Assembly (NCBI GenBank): GCA_029817715.1
Contig: JARUPY010000397.1
Location: 3,968,001 to 4,032,000, forward strand
Direction: 5' to 3'
DNA: 64,000 nt
From: Melastoma dodecandrum
Lineage: Eukaryota > Streptophyta > Magnoliopsida > Myrtales > Melastomataceae
The position numbers were made by a program, and so were the translations under genes. The notes under the pieces are model-generated. The model saw only the letters and a program-made list of their open reading frames with translations, did no database searches and was not told where the DNA came from. Of this stretch, positions 27,411 to 38,318 are shown one piece after another. Position 1 is the first letter of the stretch; each line of letters opens with the position of its first letter.

Positions 27411-28554
27411 GAAAAAATTTAGGTCATAGGCTCTTAGAGAAGAATGGGCCTACGAATAAACTCATGCTTGGTGCACTGAGATCTTGCCTAGTTTTCAACC
27501 TACAATGGCCCGTTATCATCGTTTAGGCTGCACCTTTCGCCTAGAAGATCATAGCCCGTTGACATCGCCCATTAGATAAGGAGTGTCAGTCTCTTTTCAA
27601 ATGTTTACTTAACGTTGAATGTCTCATGGAACCCTATTCCCCGTGAAGAAATAACAGTTTCCAACTCATATAAGCGAAATACGTGGGTCCTACCTAAGGA
27701 CGCATATCACAAGACTAGGACTATAATTGGAATTTTGCGTGACGATGAGGAAAAGGATATGACTCGATAAAGATATGGCTTAATATATGGAGCCAACTCA
27801 GCATGAAGATAACTTCGAGAGCTTATGCAGTTAGTTAAGTTAGTATAAATAGTCTTTTACGGATAGAAAAGAATAACGCAATCACAATTCAAACAGAAAT
27901 TGGGTTGTCACTTAGCTTTTAGTCTTTAGGCATCCTTGTTCTTTGCTGCATTTTCTCTCACTTGGTTCTACATTCTTTTGTAAGTGTTCGTTCTTGCTCG
28001 AGTATTATTTCTTCTTTACTCTTTAATCATAGCAACCACATTCTCAAACCGAATATTGAACATCGTGTTTATTTGTAAAATAATTCCGACTCGTTTTTCG
28101 GTCAATATGTCTTTGACAACTACGTTGGGAGTAGAGTAGGACGGCATAAAAATATGGTAAGGTTGGTGGAACGTCTCAGCAGATAATTACTCAATCGATT
28201 TCCGAAATGTTGAGATCCAGGGGGAACAAGGAGCTCTCTCGTTTGGAGACTGATCTCTCGATTTCTAAAATGTTGAGACCTAAATGGGCGTTTCTATGCA
28301 TATTGGGTTTAGGCCCAATAACTAAAGGCTTCAGCCCATATGCCTGCCGGGGGGGGGGGGATTTCAGATGGAGGAAGATCGCAACTTTATTGCCCGATGG
28401 AATGTTGGATAATTATCACCTGATAATTTTCTTCCACATGGTGGGCAGCAGCTGTGGATTCCACAAAGAGATGATACCGTCCCGAATCCCGACGTCCTCG
28501 GCTAACGTCGGTCCCTTCTTCTTCCGTAACCTCACCACCTGCTTCGGAATCCGA
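27411..28554. other. Intergenic region, possible LTR relic
   Basis: No gene seen. A TATA-like TATAAATAG at about 27844, followed by a U5-like pyrimidine-rich stretch, recalls a retrotransposon LTR, but no paired copy or flanking duplication was found. The right end is the upstream region of the cysteine oxidase gene and includes a G run near 28350. Confidence 0.35.
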
Positions 28555-30449
28555 ATGGGCAACAACAGTACCAGGACGCCAAGGATTCAGGCCCTGTATG
28601 ACCACTGTGAGAAGGTTCTCGCCCCGCCCCCGATCACCCTTCATCCTTCCTCCCAGGCTGCTGCCAAGCTCCGTTCTCTAATGGGTACTCACTGGTTGCC
28701 CTCCCGTCCCCATAAAGTTTGAATCTTTTTTCTTTTCTTGTTCTTATTGGGATTTGGGTTTGGTTTGGTCGGTTGGTGGTGTTATTCCGTTTGTTTGGAT
28801 GGATTGGTGGGTAGATTTCTTCGTGTTTTGAGTAATAATGTAAGTGTTGGACGCTGGCTGTCAGGGTCTGCGGAGGTGGCGGAATATGGGATTGAAAATA
28901 GGAAAGACGCTGATGTAATTATCGGTAGCTCGTCTGACAGGTTTAATCATAGCAGAAATTGGCAGTAGCCTTGTAGGTAATTCAAGGTTTATGTGTCTTT
29001 TCCATTGAATGGGTAATTGCAGGTGTCTTCGTAGAGTAGGAAGTTTTAAGGTGGAGTTGAGCATAACATTTTACGAGCATAATGTGTCTGTCGTTTAATG
29101 AGTTTTTAGGGGTTTATTCTGTAAGCGGGAGTTTCTATGACCTTGTTGCCTTCTTCTTGTTTGACCCTTTGTGGATGAAGGTTGGTTAAATTATGACTCG
29201 CAGCAGGAAAAACATAGCTGACCAATATCAAGTGGCTTTTTATTGATTTAGGACAGAAAGTGTGAGGAAAGGATGACTATTAAATGACCAACTGCTTTGG
29301 GATTGTCAGAATTCAATTTTGGGTTTATGTCATTAGAAATAGGCGTCTGGCTTGGATCAAAAGATCAAGTAAAACATTTTATGCATATCATGTTTTATTG
29401 GCTGCCAAAAAGAAAATCCATAGTGCTTGCCTGATATCGTTGAGTTGATGGTCCTTGACAGATTTGATTGAGCCCTCCGATGTTGGACTGTTGGAAGAAC
29501 TGTCTGATGATGATCGTGGACATGGGACGTTTGGATTCAATACATTAGATAGAGTTGCACGATGGGCTCAACCGATAACATACTACAATATACATGAATC
29601 CGATAGCTTTACGGTAGACTCACTGTTTTGGCCTATACTTTGTTTGCTACTGCTTTATCTTCTTAATTACATGAGCATTGCTCTAATATGTAGAACCATG
29701 CAGATAGTTTTTCCCATTAAATAATTGATTTACTTGGGCAGATGTGTATATTCAGTTTTCCTACTTCGGCGGTGATACCCCTTCATGACCATCCTGGAAT
29801 GACCGTTTTCAGCAAAGTCCTCTATGGTTCTCTGCATGTAAAAGCATACGATTGGGTAGAGCCAGCTTCCGTCTTGTATAAAGATGGACAAGGTTGATTC
29901 CAGGTTTAATGCATCACATACTTACAAGAACTGTTTTCCGGAACCTCTGTGTCTCATCTCATCGCATCACAGCTATGTATGTCATGTCGCCTTCTTAGAA
30001 GTGTGAAGAATGTATTGATTGGCGTGGAATTTTGGTTCTTCAGCTGTAAGGTTAGCTCGGCTTGCCATGGACAGAGTCCTGACAGCACCATGTTCGACGG
30101 CTGTATTGTACCCAAAGACTGGCGGCAATCTTCATTGTTTCACCGCCATTACCCCTTGTGCGGTTCTTGATGTTCTTTCGCCTCCTTATAAAGAAGAAGC
30201 TGGCAGGCCATGCACCTATTACCATGATTATCCCTATTTTACCTTCTGTAAGTTTTCCCTGCCTTCTAGAAGCCAGGATCTGACTCCCAAAATTGGAGGA
30301 ACATGCTCATCATCGTGTTCCAAATTGCAGCAGATGAAGCAGAAACAACTGACGACAAAGAGGAATATGCATGGCTTGCAAGGATAGGAGTACCAGACGA
30401 CCTGTATATGCGCTCAGGAAAGTATTCTGGGCCACCCATTCGGATTTAG
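28555..30449 (+). CDS. PCO: Plant cysteine oxidase (thiol dioxygenase)
   Basis: Plant cysteine oxidases use O2 to oxidise an N-terminal Cys, which marks ERF-VII factors for the Cys N-degron pathway; they are the plant oxygen sensor. Five exons join in frame to 251 residues: 28555-28684 ([13 protein letters not shown]), 29462-29613 ([21 protein letters not shown]), 29742-29892 ([20 protein letters not shown], with two iron-binding His), 30044-30247 ([20 protein letters not shown] with the third His, then DVLSPPY and RPCTYY with the conserved Asp, Tyr and Cys) and 30331-30449 ([18 protein letters not shown]). The start at 28555 is the first Met before the conserved region; in-frame Mets further upstream (for example 28471) would add a poorly conserved leader. 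Which PCO clade it belongs to is not decided. Confidence 0.92.
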
Positions 30450-31053
30450 CAGCTTGTCATGTATGTTGTCAAGTGTTTTAAGGGTCTCAGGCCACAGCGA
30501 AGCACACCGCTTCTTTGGATTGCGGAAAGTTGCAGAAGACCGACTAGGAAAGTCATAAGAACTGTGACGATTACGGTAGCTACTGTGAATGATGTCGAGA
30601 ACGTTGGCCGGACACCAGCTGTTATAGTTTCTTGTTGATTTGGTAACCGAATGAGTTCATCTTTGATGAGTAGTGTCATGGGAAAATTGCATCCCTTATG
30701 AGACTAACCTCTTTCCTTGCTTTTTGCTGATATGATCACCATGAAATCATCCATAACAAACAGATTGAACGTCAGCGTAAGACTAAGGTTTTCCCTCCCG
30801 GGGTTCAATCCCAGGATTATTCTATGTTGAATTCCACCAAACGCGTGCATTAACATCACAGTTTTCTCTCTATCAAAACAACCCAAGATTGATTCTCGCC
30901 AAAAGAAAAATTCTCTCTAAAACTACATTTCAAAAATCCACCAAGAATCACCCACCAGGAGAAGACATCAGACGTGGGGTCAATAAAGCATGCAGCAACC
31001 CATTATTATTCCATGTTTTTCCTTGAGGGTAGAATACAGAGCAGAACAATCTC
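30450..31053. other. Intergenic region between convergent PCO and ENO1
   Basis: About 600 bp that should hold the two 3' UTRs. Nothing else is recognised. Confidence 0.5.
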
Positions 31054-33784
31054 TCAAGGTGACCGGAAAGCCTCCCCAGCATAACGAACATTCTCGAGCT
31101 CCTCCTCAATGCGTAGAAGCTGTGTTCGAAAAACAGATTATTAGTAAGATTTAGTGGTAATTAGGAGTGCTTGTTCTATGCTTAGCATGCGATGGATTTT
31201 ACTTCACCTGGTTGTACTTGGCCAACCGCTCGCTTCGGCAAGGAGCGCCAGTCTTGATCTGGGCGAGCACAAAAACGTTGTCAAGCTTCACAGAGCATGT
31301 AGAAAATCAGAGTATGAAGAGGAAAACATTTAAGGCTAGGTTACTGAACCTGTCCACTGGCCAATCCTACAGAGAGATCGGCGATAAAGTTGTCCTCAGT
31401 CTCGCCACTGCGGTGACTAACCATCACACCCCAACCGGCAGCTTTTGAGTCCAGCGCGGCCCGAATTGACTCAGTTACCGAGCCAATTTGGTTCACCTGC
31501 ATCCAACAGAAAAAGAGAAGATGTCACTAAGGATCTGAATAATTTGATCAGCCGAAACGGGAAAAGGAAACTGAGGTGTACCTTCAAAAGTAGACCATTG
31601 CAAGCCTTCTTCTGGATAGCTTCGGCGATCCTCTTCGGATTGGTGACCAACAAGTCATCTCCGACTAATTGAATATCCACTGATGACAGAAGAGAACCCC
31701 AAGAGCTCCAGTCATCTTGGTCGAACGGATCCTCAATGGATACGATTGGGAACTCTTTCACAAAGCCCTTGTAAAGATCACATAGGCTCTGAGCTGAAAG
31801 CACGTCTGCACCATCATTTGGCTTGTTCTTGAAATTCAAATCGTATCTCCCATCCTTTGTGAAGAATTCAGAAGCTGCAACATCCATGCCGATCTTAATC
31901 TGTAGCCATTATTTCAATTTACAGAAGCAAATGGTTAATAAACATAGAAATGTTGTATATGAGAAATATTACGGCTGCTAAATCACCTTTCCAGTGTATC
32001 CCGCCTTTTCGATCGCATCCATGAGGAGGACAAGCCCCTCCCGGTTATCCTGGACGTTCGGAGCAAATCCTCCTTCATCTCCAACATTACAAGCATCCTG
32101 TCCATATTTCGCCTTGATGATTCCCTTCAGAATATGGTAAACTGCACTTTGGAATAAAGCATCAAACGTAAGAACGACTGAAAGAGTTTCATTTACCTAA
32201 AGAAAATGAAAAGATCTAGCAGATAGAACAAAGACAATTGTTAAGAAAGACCAGAAAAACAAGTTCCGCACCTTCACTGCCCATCCTCAGAGCCTCTGCA
32301 AACGAGGCTGCTCCGACAGGTAAGATCATGAACTCCTGCATGGCGAGGTTATTCCCAGCATGGCTGCCTCCGTTAATCACGTTGAAGGCAGGCACCGGCA
32401 TCACAAGCTCTTTCGTGCCCGATATTTCCTGGATATGCTTGTACAGTGGAATGGCTTTTGCCCCTGCGCCGGCCCGGCATACACTAAGGGAAACACCTAG
32501 GATTGCATTTGCTCCCAATTTCGACTTGTTTGGTGTTCCATCTATTTCTAACATAATAGCATCTACATCTTCTTGATTCCTGCCAAAACAAATCCATTTA
32601 TTTTCCGTCGTCTTAAGAACTATTTTTTTCAGTCGTCCATTTCCAGCAATTTGGCAATAAAAATTCACATTTTCATGCATTATCATACATGATCCAGCCA
32701 AAAAGAAATGTCATTTCAATGAGAGAGGCACTGAATTTCTCAACTGCGATTTCAACGCAGCAAGCCAAAGTCATTGCAACTAACTAATACACATACCGAA
32801 AAGAAAACTGACTAGGCCTTGTTACCCACCAAGACAAGCATCTAATCCAGAGAAGCAACTTGTCCGTAAGTCAAGCATCCAAATTCTAATGAAAGGGCTA
32901 ATTCCACAGATTATGACAGCAGATTCTCAGATAATCATCCATGTCTTCATGACAATATGCAATTCAGAGTTCAAATTAACTTGTCCCAAACATAAAGAGC
33001 TCAAGCTACCCAATGAAAGTAGTGATAATATTAATATGCGCCACATTGCGGACGAGAAATAGATTGATGTATCATGGATTAAGTGTTGGTCAAAATGTGC
33101 TCCCATAGATAATGTCCTTGAGCCTGAAGCTAGCCTCCAGAAGAAAGCACGTGCAGACAAACAACACAATCTCAATCTCGGTCTCATGCAGGACTCAGAT
33201 GCCACATCTTCTTACATGAGCAGCACGACACCAACCATGCACAGGTAATTCTCGTTCTTCTATCTATAGCATTTGCAACAGCATGATCACCATAACATCT
33301 AGATCCTAAAACTTCCTATGGCATCAGCACAAAAAAAACGGAGCACTAAAATTTATTACCTGACATCAACTCCGATAAGCTTGGGACCCAGAACCTCGTT
33401 GATATTCCTTACGGCATTCAAAACCCCTTTCCCACCATACACCCCCTTGTCCCCATCCCTAAGCTCCAACGCCTCGTAAATCCCGGTCGAGGCCCCGCTG
33501 GGCACGGCCGACCGATACACTGCAGAGCCGCCCGTCACCAGATCAACCTCAACGGTCGGGTTCCCCCGGCTGTCGATGATCTGCCTCGCCTTCAAAGTCT
33601 TGATCTTGGCGTCGGTCGCCACCTGGGCAGCGGAAGGGGGGGCGGTCGCGACCGAGCACGAGATCCTCCTCCTCGGCGGGGCGGGGAGGAACCGCTGTGG
33701 TCGGGGGGAAAGGTTCGAACTCTGGGAGCTGGGATCACGAAGGAAGGTTTTCGCGCTTATGGGCGACAGTGCAGAGGAAGCCAT
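31054..33784 (-). CDS. ENO1: Plastid enolase (2-phosphoglycerate dehydratase)
   Basis: Converts 2-phosphoglycerate to phosphoenolpyruvate in plastid glycolysis. Seven exons join in frame to 489 residues: 33360-33784, 32272-32579, 31987-32141, 31582-31899, 31350-31496, 31208-31258 and 31054-31119. Residues 1-50 or so are rich in Ser, Pro and Arg ([26 protein letters not shown]), a plastid transit peptide that distinguishes ENO1 from cytosolic enolase. Catalytic and Mg-binding motifs are intact: [62 protein letters not shown] and MVSHRSGET. The ORF stays open further upstream (to 34096), but the MASSAL start gives the expected transit peptide. Confidence 0.95.
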
Positions 33785-34199
33785 TGCAACTGTTTCGGGG
33801 CGGAGGATGGAAGAAAATAGGCGGAAGAAGGGGTTTTTGATATAGAGGGGGGAGGAACGTCGGGGAGTCCGCCCGAGGGTGGGTGGGACGAAGAAAGCGA
33901 AGTGGGGTTTTTCGAAAAGTTGGGAGCTTTGTTTGGTCCGGAGGAGGGAGAAGACGGAGAGACAAGAGGGGAGTAGATGATAGGTGAAGGGGCAAGAGGA
34001 AGAGGTTGTCGGGAGGGGGTGGTGAGGTGCGGTGTTAGGTGGTCGCGCGTGCCTTGCAACGCAAACAGCTGGGCGGGTGACAGGTGGCGCGATCAATGCC
34101 GTGTTTGGTATATTTTTGTTTTGACGTTAAAAATATCGACTTGGTTTCGTAAGATACTCTGTAATACTGAGTTTGCTAGTGAAAAATAAATAACTTTAT

Positions 34200-35225
34200 G
34201 TAAGTAGGCAAACTTTATGTTTATAACAATGTATTATTTAATAAATTTTAAAAATTAACACCATATTTTACAAAAGGTATTGTTTAGTAGTCCAAAATTT
34301 ATCATAAATTTATTCAAAATTTAAAATATGACATCGATTTTAAAATGCTTCGAATAATGACATGTACTTACGTTAAAACTCGTTTTTCTGTTTTTAAAAA
34401 ATAAAAAACTCATGTTTTATAAGTTAATTTAATATTATTATTTGACAAATTTTAAAAGATACTGTTTTATTTTATAAAATAATTTTTTAACAAAGCTCGT
34501 TGTGTCATCGAAAATTTAATAGTACGGAAAGAATTATGATCGTTCACCTGTCCGGCCAGAAGATAGACTGTCTGGGGAGCAGGGCGCTGGTCCAGATCTA
34601 TTAGCACTCTCTCTTTTATTCTTCCCATTTCCGATTTCTCTCTTCTTCTTTCTTATTGTTGGGATGGGTCCCTCTTTGCCTGAGAACTGTTGACACGGTT
34701 CTGGCTAAAAAGCGAGAGTTCCTAAATAGATTCGCTGGGAGTGCAGAAACAACTTTCTTTCCCGGAGCGGCCACTTTGTTTTTCTAGAAGTAGGAGTTTT
34801 GCTGGATTTTGAGGGACCTTTGGAGGTGACAACCTTGGGATTGACGGGGATCTTCTTTTCGGATAATGTTTTTCACATGAATGTATTCCCTATGTATCCT
34901 TATTCCACGAGGCGAGGAAAATAAAAAACTTTTTCAAAAAGATTTTGAAACTGTGTTTATTAATCTGCGTTTATCAAACTCGGGTGAAATTCATTTTAAA
35001 CACCAAATGTTTTTGGTTTTAGATGGCACCAATAATTATTGAATTTAGAACGGCTTATGAATAATTAGGGGGCCTAAAAAGGCCTTCTCTTCCTTCAAAT
35101 ATGGTTCGACTTCTTTTACCAGTATGCAGTGATTAAGCCAGCCAAAGGGGACAAATTGAACGAGAAGAAATTTAAGGGATTAAATTATAAAAATTATGTT
35201 TAATTAATTAAAAATTATAAAAAAT
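34200..35225. repeat. Dispersed repeat block B, copy 1
   Basis: Related to 50330-51030 and in part to 61790-62085. Shared marks include TTTATAAGTTAATTTAAT, CACATGAATGTATTCCC with TATGTATCCTTATTC, and CAGTGATTAAGCCA. This copy is the most diverged of the three. No coding content is seen. Confidence 0.75.
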
Positions 35226-35734
35226 TATGCATAATTTTAATTTTTTTTTTAACAAAAACAAGGCGCTGCGGAGGGGATGGGGAGAGCGATCGAACACACA
35301 AATGAGACCAACATTACTTTATTACTCGTGGGATCCATGTGCTTGCAAGCAAACAAAACCCCAAAGCTTGTGCTCATTCGGGAGGGGGAAGAGGAAGAGG
35401 AAGAGTTAAATCACCCTCCCCCTCACCCCTTTTCCATTATTTTTATTCCATACATCAAACAAGATTGGATATACGTATGTTTAATTAGGCAGAGCCACAT
35501 AACTACGTAACCAAATCAATTTGGGATTTGTAATATTTATGTTTTGTGGGAAGTGGACGGTAAGGTATGTGAAACTTGGGAGACAAGTTTAAAATTGAAG
35601 CCTGGCATAAAAGGGAAAAAAGGAAATGGGAATGGGGAGGGGAGGGCATCATCACATATAATCCAAAAGATCATTTCCTCTTCTTCTTTAATTTTGTAGA
35701 AATGTTTTTCTATAATCCAATCATATTGAAGTCC

Positions 35735-36320
35735 ATGTGTCTTTGGGATTATATATACATATATAATCAGAAATATCCTACTTATCTTATTGTTTTTGTT
35801 GCATTATAACTTTCACGGAAACTAATGAACTTCAATATAAACACTTAAAATTAATCATTAATCAGAGGATAATTAATTCAAAACTCATTTCCTTCTATTA
35901 TTCCTTTTTTTCCCTTATTAATCGACTCTTTATAAACCCAAAACAGAAATACGAAGAGACGTTGGTATAATTTTGCCCCCAAGTGTTCGCCGCCGATATG
36001 AAGATCTTTGTAACTCTCTCTTTTAGGCTTGACACAAAGAACCTTCTTCTTCTTCTTCCTCTCTTCTTCTCCTTGTTTTTTTTTTTTCAATTTTAATTTG
36101 ATTGTCAACAGAAGGGTTGTTTCGAGTATTCAATAATAAATAATTCACTCACTGATTTGAATATGAACAACAACGAATGACTTATCACTTCCTTAAAACA
36201 AAACTCAATTGTATTCCAAAGATACATTAACTCATTTTTATTATATCTCACTTTTGTTCTAAAAAATAAAATGTTTGATAGGATTATCAAATAAAGAAAC
36301 GAACATAATAAAGAAGCTTT
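35735..36320. repeat. Dispersed repeat block A, copy 1
   Basis: Recurs at 38880-39270 and 62342-62755, with a diverged part at 47262-47430. Marks: ATCAGAAATATCCTACTTAT, CGAAGAGACGTTGGTATAAT, CTCAATTGTATTCCAAAGAT. The central stretch of about 195 bp (35932-36128) is absent from the 62-kb copy. Repeats A and C flank the TIR ORF on both sides. Confidence 0.8.
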
Positions 36321-36479
36321 GAATTAATAGGATTATCGTTCCGTGGTGGGACGTGATAACGAAACGAAGGGAGGAAGAAATAAAGTGAGAGCTCTCCTCC
36401 ATTTCTCGGTCATGATAGGGTCCACAATAATAATTAATTAAAAAAACAAACGTGGGCCCTCCATTTTTGGTATCAGATC

Positions 36480-36885
36480 ACAAGGAAAGAAGAAAAAGAA
36501 ACATGTGATCACCTCCTTAGAAAGAGAAACATGGTGATCACCACCTTTTCAAAGAGAGCTAATGCTCTCTGCCGTGCAAGAAAAAGAAGAAGCATATGTT
36601 TTCTGTCGTCCCAGAAAATGCACGCAAACGAAGGACGCAGATCGTGTGCGAGGCTACTGCCCGCCTTTCCTACTGCAAAACTTGAACCGTACACCTCACT
36701 AACCTTCGGTGGCACCAAGCCCTGGTGTATACCCGCATGCTGGGTAAAAACCAGGGCTGCCCTCGTGGCGAGGAGGACATCCTTCCCCTAATTCGACAAA
36801 TATCCGGTCGACTGCCATCACCGCGTCCCTCCCCAGTTTGGACCAATTCCTGAAAGGGAGGAGGAGAAACCCCAGTCACGTATTC
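36480..36885. repeat. Repeat block C, copy 1
   Basis: Nearly the same sequence lies at 39400-39843, including GCTGGGTAAAAACCAGG and CCGTC.CTGCCATCACCG-type stretches; a short related piece is at 62245-62345. It overlaps the 3' part of the TIR ORF. On the minus strand one frame reads SSFAVGKAGSSLAHDL in copy 1 and ASFAVGKAGSSLAHDL in copy 2, which hints at former coding use. I do not recognise the family. Confidence 0.8.
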
Positions 36886-38307
36886 GAGAATAATACTCGC
36901 ACAACGATAATAAAACCCAATCTCCCAGAAATAAACAGACACCTTCAACAACCGCTCCTGGGGATTTTGTTTAAGCTCGTACCCGGTGCTGCGTTGGAAC
37001 CTAAGGCCTTGGACTTGTTTCGCTTCATCCAGAGCATCTCTATACTCTTTCACCTTCTCCGCAGTATCCCGTCCCATGCGATATTCTGCTATTCTCAGCT
37101 CGGATGGCTCAATGTCGCAGAAGATGGGAAGGAGCGGCTTCCCCATCTCCATAAGTCTGACGAGCTCATCAAGACAGTGCCGTGACTCTCCAAATCTGGG
37201 GGAGAAGATGATCACTCCGAGCTTGCTCTCACGGAGTGCCTCATCTATCCCATCGGGAATTTTCTTCCCGGGCATCAGGCTCTCAACATCCAAGAAGGGA
37301 AAGTACCCGCTCCCTCGGAGGTAGTCGTAAATCAGGGCCGCCTCCTTTTCCTTCGTGTCAGGTCCTCGATGAACGAGAAATATGTTGAATGGTTTTCGTG
37401 GGCATTTGATCCAACAAGGTTTCTGAACAGACGGGTGGTGAGGTTGTGAGCGGAGATTCAACGAGGTTTCCCTGATGGCGGCTATGGTTGAGCGGTGATT
37501 TAGGTAGTGGAGGAGGAGGTGGAGAAGGAACATGTTGCTGGTCTGGCCTTTGTGGGGTGATGCTGGGGTTGGGCGGTGAGGTTGTGAGCGGAGATTCAAC
37601 GAGGTTTCCCTGATGGCGGCTATGGTTGAGCGGTGATTTAGGTAGTGGAGGAGGAGGTGGAGAGGGAGGAGGAGGCGGAGAAGGAACATGTTGCTGGTCT
37701 GGCCTTTGTGGGGTGATGCTGGGGTTGGGCGGTGAGGTTGTGAGCGGAGATGCCGTGAGGTTTCCCTGACGGCGGCTATGGTTGAGCGGTGATTTGGGTA
37801 GTGGAGGAGGAGGCTGGGAGGGAACATGTTGCTGGTTTGGCCTTTGTGGGGTGATGTTGGGGTTGGGCGATGAGGTTGTGAGCGGAGATTCAACGAGGTT
37901 TCCCTGATGGCGGCTATGGTTGAGCGGTGATTTAGGTAGTGGAGGAGGAGGTGGAGAGGGAGGAGGAGGCGGAGAAGGAACATGTTGCTGGTCTGGCCTT
38001 TGTGGGGTGATGCTGGGGTTGGGCGGTGAGGTTGTGAGCGGAGATGTATCGAGGTTTCCCTGACGGTGGCTATGGTTGAGCGGTGATTTGGGTGGAGGAG
38101 GAGGCGGAGAAGGAACATGTTGCTGGTCTGGCCTTTGTGGGGTGATGCTGGGGTTGGGCGGTGAGGTTGTGAGCGGAGATTCAACGAGGTTTCCCTGACG
38201 GCGGCTATGGTTGAGCGGTGATTTAGGTAGTGGAGGAGGAGGCCGAGAGGGAACATGTTGCTGGTTTGGCCTTTGTGGAGTGATGTTGGGGTTGGGCACT
38301 GGCACAT
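36670..38307 (-). CDS. TIR-domain protein with N-terminal tandem repeats
   Basis: A minus-strand ORF of 545 codons. The TIR domain (about residues 310-450) shows the family path: FNIFLVHRGPDTK (box 1), PFLDVESLMPGKKI, AL.ESKLGVIIFSP, ESRHCLDELVRL (holding the Glu that acts as catalytic residue in plant TIR NADases) and LPIFCDIEPSELR. No NB-ARC or LRR is present in the window, so it would be a TIR-only type unless further exons were lost. The TIR exon probably ends at LLK near 36943, where a GT follows; the tail beyond it lies in repeat block C. Residues 1-300 or so are tandem repeats of 45-52 residues, and a second frame across the same DNA is also open. The start at 38307 is uncertain. A TIR immune-signalling role (NAD+ cleavage) is inferred from family. 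Confidence 0.7.
   Translation of the reverse strand: MCQCPTPTSLHKGQTSNMFPLGLLLHYLNHRSTIAAVRETSLNLRSQPHRPTPASPHKGQTSNMFLLRLLLHPNHRSTIATVRETSIHLRSQPHRPTPASPHKGQTSNMFLLRLLLPLHLLLHYLNHRSTIAAIRETSLNLRSQPHRPTPTSPHKGQTSNMFPPSLLLHYPNHRSTIAAVRETSRHLRSQPHRPTPASPHKGQTSNMFLLRLLLPLHLLLHYLNHRSTIAAIRETSLNLRSQPHRPTPASPHKGQTSNMFLLHLLLHYLNHRSTIAAIRETSLNLRSQPHHPSVQKPCWIKCPRKPFNIFLVHRGPDTKEKEAALIYDYLRGSGYFPFLDVESLMPGKKIPDGIDEALRESKLGVIIFSPRFGESRHCLDELVRLMEMGKPLLPIFCDIEPSELRIAEYRMGRDTAEKVKEYRDALDEAKQVQGLRFQRSTGYELKQNPQERLLKVSVYFWEIGFYYRCASIILEYVTGVSPPPFQELVQTGEGRGDGSRPDICRIRGRMSSSPRGQPWFLPSMRVYTRAWCHRRLVRCTVQVLQ
37435..38300. repeat. In-frame tandem repeat array, units 135/138/156 bp
   Basis: About six and a half units, each holding GTGAGCGGAGAT (37446, 37584, 37740, 37878, 38034, 38169). 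The spacings are 138, 156, 138, 156 and 135 bp, all multiples of three. The long units carry an extra 18 bp of GGAGGAGG type. On the minus strand one frame continues into the TIR domain; another, 37358-38305, reads as proline-rich repeats (SPPPPP, LPKSPLNHS, SPLTTSPP). Confidence 0.93.
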
Positions 38308-38318
38308 TTATGGAAGGG

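Larger units (their letters stand above)
33785..36669. other. Gene-poor region left of the TIR locus, with dispersed repeats
   Basis: Starts with the ENO1 promoter side, then AT-rich DNA that is mostly repeat blocks recurring elsewhere in the window (blocks B, A and C, listed separately). No gene is recognised. A minus-strand open frame at 35878-36108 is Lys-rich and lies inside block A. Confidence 0.5.

Noticed and set aside
30795..30820. tRNA-like GGTTCAATCCC motif
   Set aside because: No matching A box, anticodon arm or acceptor stem at tRNA distances.
32927..33205. 92-codon ORF within the first enolase intron
   Set aside because: Lies in an intron of ENO1 and has no recognisable motif.
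33785..34096. N-terminal extension of the enolase ORF upstream of 33784
   Set aside because: The frame is open, but the sequence is low-complexity leader and the MASSAL start already gives a normal transit peptide and length.
37358..38300. Regular repeats resembling a CRISPR array
   Set aside because: Units are head-to-tail 135-156-bp near-copies without unique spacers, in a plant nuclear genome; this is a coding minisatellite.
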